48,426 nucleotides of DNA from an uncultured Mycoplasma sp. GTDB lineage: Bacteria > Bacillota_I > Bacilli_A > RF39 > UBA660. The DNA lies in NCBI GenBank assembly GCA_945915275.1, contig CAMEEZ010000004.1, positions 1 through 48,426 of the forward strand, written 5' to 3'. Below are positions 19,820-27,216 of the stretch, in pieces. The notes under the pieces are model-generated. The model saw only the letters and a program-made list of their open reading frames with translations. It was not told the DNA's origin and searched no databases. A program made the position numbers and the translations under genes. Position 1 is the first letter of the stretch. Every line of letters begins with the position of its first letter.

Positions 19820-20872
19820 TTAACCGCCTAACTCTTGTTTATAGTTAATAAACTCATCATATGTATTAGCAAAATAAACTTTGCCAGTAACTATATCCGC
19901 ATAGAAATATATATAATCTGTATTACTTGGATTAAATACTGCATCAATACTATCTAATGATGGGCTACATATAGCTCCGACAGGCAATCCTATAACAGAG
20001 CTGTTCCTAGTATTATACGGATTATTTGTATTTAAGTCAACTTTTGTTAATGGTTCAGTCAATTCCTTTTGAACTGCATAATAGGTTGTAACGTCCATTC
20101 CTAAAGCCATATTTAGTCCTATTCTTTTATAAATTACTTGACTAACAGTTTTTCTATCTTCGCTAGAAAGGGCTTCTTTTTCAATAATTGAAGCCATAGC
20201 TAAAACCTCATGAACTGTTAAATTTTTTTCAATCATTTTATCTTTATATGGTTCTAATTTTTTGCCCATTTCATCTAACATACGGTAAATAATTGTCTCA
20301 ATTGTAGAATTTTCATAAAACTCATATGTTGAAGGAAATAAATAGCCTTCCAAAGGATAATATAAATTATCATTTAAAATATCTTCAGTAATAAACCAAT
20401 ACTTATCAATTAATGAATTTAAAAATTCTCGATCATTTATTTTATTAATAATTTCACTTTCAGTAAAATTAGTGTTTTCACTTATTAATTTGACATATGA
20501 TTTTAATCTTTTTCCTTCGATAAATGTCATAGATATAACTTTTCGTTCGTCAATAATATCACCATTAGAAATAGTAGTAATTATATCTATTGCACTCATA
20601 TTACGATTAAGCATATATTCTCCAGCTTGTAAATTTAAATCACTATTAAAAAACACATATATAAATAATGGAATTTCACTACGTATTAAATCCGCCGTTT
20701 TTAAATTTTGAATAACTTTAATCTTAGATTCTCCTGCTGATACTTTAAATTTAACTTTTTCACTTTTTTTACTTATTGCAGTTAAGCCAAAGCAATACAA
20801 AAAAATTAAAATTGCAATCACAACAATTACTATAGATATAATAATTATTGTTCTTTTTTTATTTTTTATCAC
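19820..20872 (-). CDS. mltG: Endolytic transglycosylase MltG (YceG/YrrL-like)
   Basis: About 350 residues. One transmembrane segment near the N-terminus (about 7-28 of the protein from this start), a LysM-like part (VSAGESKIKVIQNLKTADLI), then the YceG catalytic domain with the active-site Glu in ASIIEKEAL and the end NPSNTDYIYFYADIVTGKVYF. It cuts nascent glycan strands and sets chain length. I prefer the GTG at 20872, with GAAGGG 7 nt upstream, over an ATG at 20896 that lacks a ribosome binding site and overlaps yrzB. Same place in the operon as yrrL of B. subtilis. Confidence 0.93.
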   Translation of the reverse strand: MIKNKKRTIIIISIVIVVIAILIFLYCFGLTAISKKSEKVKFKVSAGESKIKVIQNLKTADLIRSEIPLFIYVFFNSDLNLQAGEYMLNRNMSAIDIITTISNGDIIDERKVISMTFIEGKRLKSYVKLISENTNFTESEIINKINDREFLNSLIDKYWFITEDILNDNLYYPLEGYLFPSTYEFYENSTIETIIYRMLDEMGKKLEPYKDKMIEKNLTVHEVLAMASIIEKEALSSEDRKTVSQVIYKRIGLNMALGMDVTTYYAVQKELTEPLTKVDLNTNNPYNTRNSSVIGLPVGAICSPSLDSIDAVFNPSNTDYIYFYADIVTGKVYFANTYDEFINYKQELGG

Positions 20873-20885
20873 AACTACACCCTTC

Positions 20886-21167
20886 TTATCCTTCATTTTC
20901 TTTGCTATCTAAATTTGATAATAATTTCTCTATAAAATCCCATTCTTCATCAGTCTCAATTGGATATAATTTTTTATCATTTCCTGTTGGGTCATAAATA
21001 CTGGCATATGTAATAATACATCCATCACTATCTAAAGAATTATCTGTAAAAACAACATAATGTTTATTATTTTCTTTGGATGAAACTGTTGCAATTATTT
21101 CATATTTCATTTCTTTACCATTTTCATCTTTCAAAATTAGTTCATTTTCTTTTATATTTGAATCCAT
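20886..21167 (-). CDS. yrzB: DUF1292 protein (YrzB-like)
   Basis: 93 residues, normal for DUF1292. The family pattern is visible: DENGKEMKYEIIATV, then HYVVFTDN, then DGCIITYASIYDP and a final EEWDFIEKLLSNL. Function unknown, although it is highly conserved beside ruvX and mltG in Firmicutes. AGAGG precedes the ATG, and it starts 2 nt after the ruvX stop. Confidence 0.88.
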   Translation of the reverse strand: MDSNIKENELILKDENGKEMKYEIIATVSSKENNKHYVVFTDNSLDSDGCIITYASIYDPTGNDKKLYPIETDEEWDFIEKLLSNLDSKENEG

Positions 21168-21169
21168 TT

Positions 21170-21589
21170 TTAATTTCCTCTTTTCTTCAAAAAATTTTCT
21201 AATATGATGGTTGCAGCTATTTCATCAACCACTTTTTTTCTTTTTTGATTATTTTTTCCCAAATTAATCAAAATATTATGAGCTTCTACCGAAGACAATC
21301 TTTCATCTATAAATGTGACTGGTATATCTGTATGTTCTTTTAATAAATCTCTAAAATATTTGCTTCTATCTGATGCAAAGCCATAAGAACTATCCATATT
21401 TTTAGGAAGCCCTAAAGCCAATTCAGTGATTTGATATTCTTTTATTATTTCTAAAAGCTTCGGAATAACTTCTTCATAGTTATTTTCTTCAAATCTTAAA
21501 GTTGTTAGTGGGCTAGCTAAAAAATTAGTCTTATCGCTTATAGCAATTCCTAAAGTTTTAGTTCCTAAATCCAAACCTAAATATCTCAT
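21170..21589 (-). CDS. ruvX: Putative Holliday junction resolvase / rRNA nuclease RuvX (YqgF)
   Basis: 139 residues. RNase H-like fold with metal-binding acidic residues in YLGLDLGTKTLGIAISD (about 3-19), the LALGLPKNMDSSYG segment (near 58-71) and FIDERLSSVEAHNIL (near 96-110). YqgF proteins process 16S rRNA ends; recombination roles are less certain. The ATG overlaps the ireB TGA stop (ATGA), which also shows that UGA terminates translation in this organism. Confidence 0.95.
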   Translation of the reverse strand: MRYLGLDLGTKTLGIAISDKTNFLASPLTTLRFEENNYEEVIPKLLEIIKEYQITELALGLPKNMDSSYGFASDRSKYFRDLLKEHTDIPVTFIDERLSSVEAHNILINLGKNNQKRKKVVDEIAATIILENFLKKRGN

Positions 21590-21834
21590 TGTTTATTCAT
21601 AAAACTTTCTAAAATCAATTTTACAATTTCACTACGATCTAAGCTAACAATTTTATTTCGAGCGTTTTTATAACTAGATATATAACCAGGATCTCCACTA
21701 ATTAAATAACCAGAGATTTGATTCATTGGATTATATCCACGTTCTTCTAAGGCCTCACAAACTTCTCTTAAAATCTGCTTTATTAATTCGTCTTTTAGTT
21801 CTTGAACATTAAACATACTGGTTTCTTCACTCAT
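21586..21834 (-). CDS. ireB: IreB family regulatory phosphoprotein (YrzL, UPF0297)
   Basis: 82 residues. The signature EALEERGYNPMNQISGYLISGDPGYI is nearly the family consensus. IreB is a small dimeric protein phosphorylated by the PASTA kinase IreK in enterococci and linked to cell-wall stress signalling; that role here is by homology. The ATG at 21834 is preferred (AGAGGTG 6 nt upstream) over an upstream in-frame ATG that lies in the promoter region. First gene of the operon that ends with greA. Confidence 0.93.
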   Translation of the reverse strand: MSEETSMFNVQELKDELIKQILREVCEALEERGYNPMNQISGYLISGDPGYISSYKNARNKIVSLDRSEIVKLILESFMNKQ

Positions 21835-21860
21835 AAATTCACCTCTATTAGTTCTATAAT

Positions 21861-21889
21861 ATTGTAACATCATTTATTAATTTAGACAA
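21861..21889 (-). promoter_or_regulatory. Promoter of the ireB-greA operon
   Basis: Minus strand TTGTCT (21884-21889), 17-nt spacer, TACAAT (21861-21866), 27 nt before the ireB ATG. Confidence 0.75.
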
Positions 21890-21902
21890 TATTTCAACAC
21901 GC

Positions 21903-21927
21903 AAAAAGAGAAATTTATTTCTCTTTT
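21903..21927 (-). terminator. Terminator of the YjcZ-like micro-gene pair
   Basis: A 9-bp stem AAAGAGAAA/TTTCTCTTT with a 4-nt loop and a T run, 2 nt after the 40-residue micro-gene. Confidence 0.8.
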
Positions 21928-21929
21928 AT

Positions 21930-22052
21930 TTAATAAAAAATAATTCCTCCAATTATTATTGCTAATAAAATATATAATACTAAAATTATAAAAGCATTAT
22001 TAAATATATTATTTTTTTCATGACAATCATCAGTTTTTTTGCAACATCCCAT
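21930..22052 (-). CDS. YjcZ-like small membrane protein, 40 residues
   Basis: This reading frame is short but well supported. MGCCKKTDDCH is followed by one hydrophobic helix (about 20-38, with FIILVLYILLAII and a Gly-Gly pair), the layout of YjcZ-type sporulation micro-proteins. Cys-rich N-terminus with three Cys. A strong AGGAGG lies 6 nt before the ATG, and a terminator follows. The 41 codons contain no rare break. It may be a spore or membrane protein made in the mother cell, by analogy with YjcZ. Confidence 0.75.
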   Translation of the reverse strand: MGCCKKTDDCHEKNNIFNNAFIILVLYILLAIIIGGIIFY

Positions 22053-22078
22053 GGGACACCTCCTCTAAATAGTTTTAA

Positions 22079-22174
22079 TTAGATTATTACGCCTAATATG
22101 ATTATAAGTAAGATAAATAACACTAAGATCATAGCTGGACCTAAACCAGCCCCACAATTTGAACCACAGTTCAT
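22079..22174 (-). CDS. YjcZ-like small membrane protein, 31 residues
   Basis: MNCGSNCGAGLGPAM leads into a hydrophobic helix with VLFILLIIILGVII. The Gly/Cys-rich start and VLFILLIII helix match the YjcZ family closely. GGAGGAG lies 5-6 nt before the ATG. It stops 26 nt before the next micro-gene, so the two form a small operon. A mother-cell-type -10 (CATAAAATA) is 33 nt upstream of the ATG. Too short for most gene finders. Confidence 0.78.
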   Translation of the reverse strand: MNCGSNCGAGLGPAMILVLFILLIIILGVII

Positions 22175-22206
22175 ATTACACTCCTCCTTTAAATGTCTTT
22201 TCATAG

Positions 22207-22233
22207 TATTTTATGGTTAATTTTTTAATGTGT
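22207..22233 (-). promoter_or_regulatory. Candidate mother-cell (SigK-like) promoter of the YjcZ-like pair
   Basis: CATAAAATA (22207-22215) fits the SigK -10 pattern CATA-N3-TA, with an ACAC near 22230-22233 as a possible -35 AC element. The predicted start leaves a short leader that carries the ribosome binding site. No vegetative TATAAT is present for this pair. Confidence 0.4.
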
Positions 22234-22245
22234 GAGTGTTATTCC

Positions 22246-22274
22246 TTGAATTTAAATATTAGAATTGTTATAAT
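22246..22274 (+). promoter_or_regulatory. Promoter of prsA
   Basis: TTGAAT (22246-22251), 17-nt spacer, TATAAT (22269-22274), 21 nt before the ATG; GGAGG ribosome site follows. Strong vegetative match. Confidence 0.85.
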
Positions 22275-22295
22275 AAATATCATGGAGGTTAAAGA

Positions 22296-23309
22296 ATGAA
22301 GAAAAAATTATTTTTATTAATTAGTGCTGGTTTATTATTAACTGGTTGTGGAGAAATCCCTAAAACAAAAGATGGAAAGGATGCTTTAATAACTTTTGAT
22401 GGTGAAAAAAAGATTAGTGTTGATGAAGTTTATGAAAAAATGAAAGATTCATATGCTTTACAAACTATTATTCCAATGATTGATAAATATGTTTTGGAAA
22501 GTGAATTCCCTAAAGAAATCGAAAGTGCAAAAGAAAAAGCAAGTTCTACAATCGAAGCTTATAAAAATCAATTTGGTGGTGAAAATGAACTTTTACAAAT
22601 GGTTCAACAATATGGATATCCTACAATTGAGGCTTTTGAAGAAACTGTTTATATTTCTAATTTAGAAAATTTGGCTGTTGAAGAATATGCAAAAACTTTA
22701 ATAAAAGATAAAGAAATCGAAAAATATTATAAAGATAATGTTTATGGAGATGTTAAGGTTAAACACATATTAATCACTCCAGAAGTTACTGATGAATTAA
22801 CTGATGAAGAGGTTACTAAAGCCGAAAACAAAGCAAAAAAGCAAATTGAAGATATTATTGCTGAGTTAAAAAAAGCTGATGATCCAGAAAAGAAATTTGA
22901 AGAATTAGCTAAAAAATATTCTCAAGATGATGATACAAAAAAAGATGGTGGAGACTTAGGCTATATTAATTATGGTACATTAAGTTCTGCATACGATGAG
23001 TTAGTAGATGCAGCTTTAAATCTTAAAAACGGCAAATTCTCAACAAAGATAATTACTACGGAATTAGGTTATCATGTAATATATCGCGTTAACCAAAAAG
23101 AAAAAGCCGAATTGAAAGATGTTAAAGATGACATAATCACGACTTTATCAAAAGAATTATTGAATGAAGATAGTACTATTTCTGGAAAAGCTTTACAATA
23201 TTATCGTAATAAATACGGACTAAAAATCACTGATGATGAAATCCAAAAGCAATACGCTAATTATGTACAAAATACTTTAACAGAAAAAACTGAAGAAGAA
23301 TCTAAATAA
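22296..23309 (+). CDS. prsA: PrsA-like parvulin lipoprotein (foldase)
   Basis: 337 residues. Lipoprotein signal with lipobox LLTGC (Cys18). An N-terminal helical part is followed by the PpiC-type parvulin domain (about 150-255: VKHILITPEV, KKYSQDDDTKKDGGDLGYI, GKFSTKIITTELGYHVIYRV), then a helical C-terminus. It folds secreted proteins at the outer face of the membrane. GGAGG precedes the ATG. Single gene with its own promoter and a terminator shared with recX. Confidence 0.93.
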   Translation: MKKKLFLLISAGLLLTGCGEIPKTKDGKDALITFDGEKKISVDEVYEKMKDSYALQTIIPMIDKYVLESEFPKEIESAKEKASSTIEAYKNQFGGENELLQMVQQYGYPTIEAFEETVYISNLENLAVEEYAKTLIKDKEIEKYYKDNVYGDVKVKHILITPEVTDELTDEEVTKAENKAKKQIEDIIAELKKADDPEKKFEELAKKYSQDDDTKKDGGDLGYINYGTLSSAYDELVDAALNLKNGKFSTKIITTELGYHVIYRVNQKEKAELKDVKDDIITTLSKELLNEDSTISGKALQYYRNKYGLKITDDEIQKQYANYVQNTLTEKTEEESK

Positions 23310-23310
23310 C

Positions 23311-23345
23311 AAAAAAAGAAGTTAAATCTGAAACTTCTTTTTTTT
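23311..23345. terminator. Bidirectional terminator between prsA and recX
   Basis: A stem of about 13 bp (AAAAAAAGAAGTT/AACTTCTTTTTTT) with an 8-nt loop and A/T tracts on both sides, between convergent genes. Confidence 0.88.
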
Positions 23346-23349
23346 GTTT

Positions 23350-24114
23350 TTATATACGATGTATTAATTTATTTATTTTTTCTTTATCAAATCCCTTTTG
23401 ATAAAGTTTATTTGTCAATTGATATTTTAATTCTTCTTTGGAATACTTATCTTTATATTTTTTATAAATTTTATTAAACTCTTTTTCTAACAATAATGTA
23501 TCATCCTTAAATTTTATTGTAGAAATTTCTTTAGAAATCATATAAGATGGAAATCCTTTATTCATTAAATCATTAGTAATTTTTATAGCTAGATTTGCAT
23601 TACTTTTATTATGATTTGATTTGACTATCTTATCAATTAATTTTCTTAGTTTTAAAAGCCATATTTCTTCATCAACACTAGCAATTATTTCTTGAAATTC
23701 TTGTTCACTAAAGCCTAAACTACTTAAGTCTTTTTTTATTTTATTTGGTCCAACTATTTTTAAATTGATTTGATCATTAACATAAGCTTGAATAAATGTT
23801 TTATTATTTAAATAACCTTCTTTTTTTAAACGATTAATAGCATAATCTAACGCCTCTTTGGAATAATCCTTGAATTTAGTTCTGATTTCTTTTTCAGACC
23901 TCATTTTAGTATTTAAATATTTAATAGATTTAATATATACTTCATATTTTTCATTCAAAGAAATTATTTTATTTAACTCTTCTATTGTTATATCTTTTTT
24001 CCTTAAAATCTCAGCATCTAAAATAGCATCTTCATATAAAAGAACTTTTTCTTTATTTTCAAAATATACTTCATATTGTCCATTTTTTAATTTTTTGTAA
24101 CTTTGTACTTTCAT
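23350..24114 (-). CDS. recX: RecX family regulator of RecA
   Basis: 254 residues, in the Firmicutes long-RecX range. Three-helix repeats are recognisable: TKMRSEKEIRTKFKDYSKEALDYAINRLKKEGYLNN (about 67-102), then SSLGFSEQEFQEII, then QLTNKLYQKGFDKEKINKLI. RecX binds RecA filaments and limits or modulates their activity. CAGGAG precedes the ATG, and it has its own strong promoter. Confidence 0.9.
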   Translation of the reverse strand: MKVQSYKKLKNGQYEVYFENKEKVLLYEDAILDAEILRKKDITIEELNKIISLNEKYEVYIKSIKYLNTKMRSEKEIRTKFKDYSKEALDYAINRLKKEGYLNNKTFIQAYVNDQINLKIVGPNKIKKDLSSLGFSEQEFQEIIASVDEEIWLLKLRKLIDKIVKSNHNKSNANLAIKITNDLMNKGFPSYMISKEISTIKFKDDTLLLEKEFNKIYKKYKDKYSKEELKYQLTNKLYQKGFDKEKINKLIHRI

Positions 24115-24131
24115 AATAATCTCCTGATAAG

Positions 24132-24160
24132 ATTATAAAGCAAAACATTCGTTCGGTCAA
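24132..24160 (-). promoter_or_regulatory. Promoter of recX
   Basis: Minus strand TTGACC (24155-24160), 17-nt spacer, TATAAT (24132-24137), just before the ribosome binding site. An internal GAACGAATGTTTTG stretch lies in the spacer; whether it is a LexA-type box is unclear. Confidence 0.85.
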
Positions 24161-24165
24161 CAAAA

Positions 24166-24187
24166 AAAGATTACACAAGTAATCTTT
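24166..24187 (-). terminator. Terminator of the 976-residue repeat protein gene
   Basis: A perfect 9-bp stem AAAGATTAC/GTAATCTTT with a 4-nt loop and a T run. It overlaps the stop codon. Confidence 0.85.
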
Positions 24188-27116
24188 ACACTTTTAAAGA
24201 GCCGGAATCAGATAGTTCATCAACTTCCTCAAAAATCTTAGGTTCTCGTTGATTAGTTTCTGTTCTCTTAGCTGCTTCAATTAATTGTTCACATGTAAAA
24301 TCACAATTTAATTTATTAGCAGGTACGTAAAATTCACCTTTTTCATTCTTTGGTAACATAATTCCTTCAATGGATTTTAAATTTCTTAAGCTTAAGCTTC
24401 CTTCAATACATCTAGGTAATATTAATCCTTCTGCTTTGTTTAAACCGCTTAATACTAAACTTCCTTCTATATATTCCGGAAGTATTAAACCATGAGCATC
24501 TATTAAGTTGGCTAAATAAACGCTACCCACAACTTTTTTAGGCAAAAATAAATTTTTTGCACTCGTAAAATCACTTAAGTCCAGAGCCCCATAATGAATA
24601 TTTATATTTCCTTTTAACGCTTCTTCTTCCGTTACCGATATTTCATTTTTTTCAACGCCAAATATTTTAGACAAATCATTTTTTACAAATTGTTCTATTA
24701 ACATCTCTATATTTAGTTGAGATTTATCATAATCTTTTTCTACTATTGTTGATGTTATGCTATATAGATATTCTAATTCACGTTTTGTTAATGCCTCTCC
24801 AAGTTTATATTTTTTAAATATTTTAATTAGTTCTTTCATATTGGTTATTTTTTTACTATATTCTTCTCTAGTTAAAAAAGCATTTTCTATTTTATTTTCA
24901 AGACTATATTTTTCTACAATTTTTTTAATTTCTACTACTTCACCATCTTTTATTCTTATTAGTAATAGTGGTTTTGTATATTCTTCATTTCCATCTTTAC
25001 AATAATATATATACAAATCTTCATCTTTTAAATATGACTTTAAATTATTAGCTAAGTTTGAATCTATACTTTTACCATGCAAATCATTAAATAAATCCTC
25101 TGGATTACTTTCCTCTGAATATTTTTTCCATATCCCATCGTTATTACCTTTTGTAATTTTTGTTACTTCTTCATTATTTTCAAAAAGCTTAGTACCTAGT
25201 TGTTTAGCCTCTGCTTTTTTAGCAGCTTTAATTAATTGTTCTTTTGTAAATGGACAAATCAAATTATCACAAGGTACATAAAATTCACCATTTTCATTTT
25301 TAGGCAATTTTAGAGATTTAACATTTCTTAAATTATTTAAAACCAAACTGCCACTTATATGCTTTGGAAATACAAACCCTTCCGCACTTGTTAAACCATT
25401 TAGTATTAAACTACCATCAATCACTTTCGGTAAAACTAATCCTTTAGCACTTGCTAAATTATTAATTTCTATAGAATAATCTACTTTTGGAGGGAAAATC
25501 AGATTTTGAGCATTAACTAATTTATTCATCTCTAATCTGCTAAACAAATGATGAGGAAAAATTATATTTTTAGCAACAGTTAAATTATCCAAAAATATTT
25601 CGCCTTTCATTATATTAGGAAAAACTATATTTTGGGCTGCAGTTAAAGATTTTAAAAATATTGCGCCATTTACTTTTTTAGGAAAAATTAAACCTTTCGC
25701 TTTTGGTAATTTTTCTAAGTGTATAGATCCATTTACTGCTTTAGGAAACACCATACCATCGACATTGATAAAGTGGAACAAATTTAACATACCATCTACA
25801 TTTTCTGGTAATATCACGCCTTTACCATCCTGCAAATCCGATAATGTTAAATCACCATAATGTAATTTTATATTCCCTTTCAATGCTTCTTCGCTATCAA
25901 AAGATATATCTTTTATTTCTATGTTATATAACTCAGCTATTTTCTGCACCAATTCTACATATTCTATTATTTCTTCAATTCTTGGATCTTTATCATAACC
26001 AAAACCTATTATTTCAGAATCTTCTTCATATAAAAAGCGTTTTTCTTCTTCTGATATTAACTCTTTATTTTTCATTTTTTTATATAATTTAGTAAGTTCT
26101 TTCATATCACTTACTTTTTTTAAATATTCATTTTTGTCAGGAAACTCTTTTAATTTTTCCTCCACTACAATTTCCATTTCACTTTCTAAGTTTTGATTCT
26201 CAGCTATACCACGAATTTCTGCAATATTATTATATTCCATTCTTATTGCTATTCGGGGATTTGTATACTCTCCGTTTTCACCTTTAGTATAATAAACATG
26301 AAAATCTCCACCTTCTAAATGTGCAGTTGCTGTTTCTAAGCCTCCTGCTGTACACCACCCTGTTCCCATACCATGGATATCGTTAAATAGTATTTCGGGG
26401 TTACTTCCTTGTTCATATTTCTTCCAAATTCCTTCATTATCTATAATATTTATCTTTTTTTCTTCGTCTAGTTTTTTTGTTATATACGAATATATCTTAT
26501 TAAAACTTCCATTTTTTATTAATTGTTCTAGTTGTTCATCTGTTATTTTTTGTTTATCTAAATGTTTACATAATTCATCATATAACATTGCTATAGCTTC
26601 CCTATTTATTTCAATAAAAGGCTTCGTAGTTTCTTGCGTTCTTTTTGTAAATTGATTTTTTGACTTATCAAAGTAACCTATTTTCATTACATTTTGAAAC
26701 ACATAATATTTAAACCACATTGGATAACAATTTGTTTCTTCACTTATAAAATAATTTAACCATCTATCTAAGGAACCTTTTTGTTCTGAAATTATTGAAT
26801 TAATTTCTTGATTTTTTGTATATTCATCATAATCAATATGCCCATATCCTCGTTCTAAAGCTATTTTTTTTAGCATTTCAAAATGACTTTCTGGAACATC
26901 ATATTCTTTAATTATATACCTGTCATAATAAAATTTTTTTAATAAATCTAATTTATTTTTTGCCTTCGCAACTTCAGTTATTCTTTCTATCCTATTTAAA
27001 TATATTGCTAAATCTTCATTCTTATTAGCGCCTTTAGCTGTATGCTTTACTTCATCACTATGCACTAAGTCCTTATATAATTTGTTTAAAAACTCCTCAC
27101 CAGCATATTTTTTCAT
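24186..27116 (-). CDS. 976-residue duplicated repeat protein with GWCTAGG motif
   Basis: Not a named family. Residues 1-227 are helical. Module 1 (about 228-640) starts with GIWKKYEQGSNPEILFNDIHG, has GMGTGWCTAGG (Trp254, Cys255), strands DFHVYYT and PRIAIRM, then eight tandem 21-residue units (437-604) of the type P-K-x-V-x-G-S-(I/L) ... A-K-G-(L/I)-(I/V)-F. Module 2 (about 659-950) repeats the order with GIWKKYSEESNPEDLFNDLHG, but the GWCTAGG part is replaced by KSIDSNLANN. It then has three 21-mer units (859-921). Both close with LPKNE-x-GEFYVP and a Cys. The units predict a beta-solenoid. No signal peptide is seen, so it is probably cytoplasmic. It stands alone between recX and mutL with its own promoter and terminator. 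The GWCT core resembles a phage-protein motif I recall, but no function is claimed. Confidence 0.75.
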   Translation of the reverse strand: MKKYAGEEFLNKLYKDLVHSDEVKHTAKGANKNEDLAIYLNRIERITEVAKAKNKLDLLKKFYYDRYIIKEYDVPESHFEMLKKIALERGYGHIDYDEYTKNQEINSIISEQKGSLDRWLNYFISEETNCYPMWFKYYVFQNVMKIGYFDKSKNQFTKRTQETTKPFIEINREAIAMLYDELCKHLDKQKITDEQLEQLIKNGSFNKIYSYITKKLDEEKKINIIDNEGIWKKYEQGSNPEILFNDIHGMGTGWCTAGGLETATAHLEGGDFHVYYTKGENGEYTNPRIAIRMEYNNIAEIRGIAENQNLESEMEIVVEEKLKEFPDKNEYLKKVSDMKELTKLYKKMKNKELISEEEKRFLYEEDSEIIGFGYDKDPRIEEIIEYVELVQKIAELYNIEIKDISFDSEEALKGNIKLHYGDLTLSDLQDGKGVILPENVDGMLNLFHFINVDGMVFPKAVNGSIHLEKLPKAKGLIFPKKVNGAIFLKSLTAAQNIVFPNIMKGEIFLDNLTVAKNIIFPHHLFSRLEMNKLVNAQNLIFPPKVDYSIEINNLASAKGLVLPKVIDGSLILNGLTSAEGFVFPKHISGSLVLNNLRNVKSLKLPKNENGEFYVPCDNLICPFTKEQLIKAAKKAEAKQLGTKLFENNEEVTKITKGNNDGIWKKYSEESNPEDLFNDLHGKSIDSNLANNLKSYLKDEDLYIYYCKDGNEEYTKPLLLIRIKDGEVVEIKKIVEKYSLENKIENAFLTREEYSKKITNMKELIKIFKKYKLGEALTKRELEYLYSITSTIVEKDYDKSQLNIEMLIEQFVKNDLSKIFGVEKNEISVTEEEALKGNINIHYGALDLSDFTSAKNLFLPKKVVGSVYLANLIDAHGLILPEYIEGSLVLSGLNKAEGLILPRCIEGSLSLRNLKSIEGIMLPKNEKGEFYVPANKLNCDFTCEQLIEAAKRTETNQREPKIFEEVDELSDSGSLKV

Positions 27117-27139
27117 ATAACCACCTATTCTTTATCTAT

Positions 27140-27168
27140 ATTATCTTATAATTTTTTTCCTATTTCAA
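27140..27168 (-). promoter_or_regulatory. Promoter of the 976-residue repeat protein gene
   Basis: Minus strand TTGAAA (27163-27168), 17-nt spacer, GATAAT (27140-27145); AGGTGG ribosome site follows before the ATG. Confidence 0.7.
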
Positions 27169-27194
27169 CCTTTTAAACAAATATTTATACAAAA

Positions 27195-27216
27195 AAGAAC
27201 AACTTACATTGCTCTT
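27195..27216 (-). terminator. Terminator of the mutL operon
   Basis: An 8-position stem (27195-27202 with 27209-27216, one G-T pair) and a T run. The stop codon lies in the loop. Confidence 0.75.

Noticed and set aside
24138..24154. LexA-type box in the recX promoter
   Set aside because: GAACGAATGTTTTG resembles GAAC-N4-GTTC-type sites only in part; the second half does not match.
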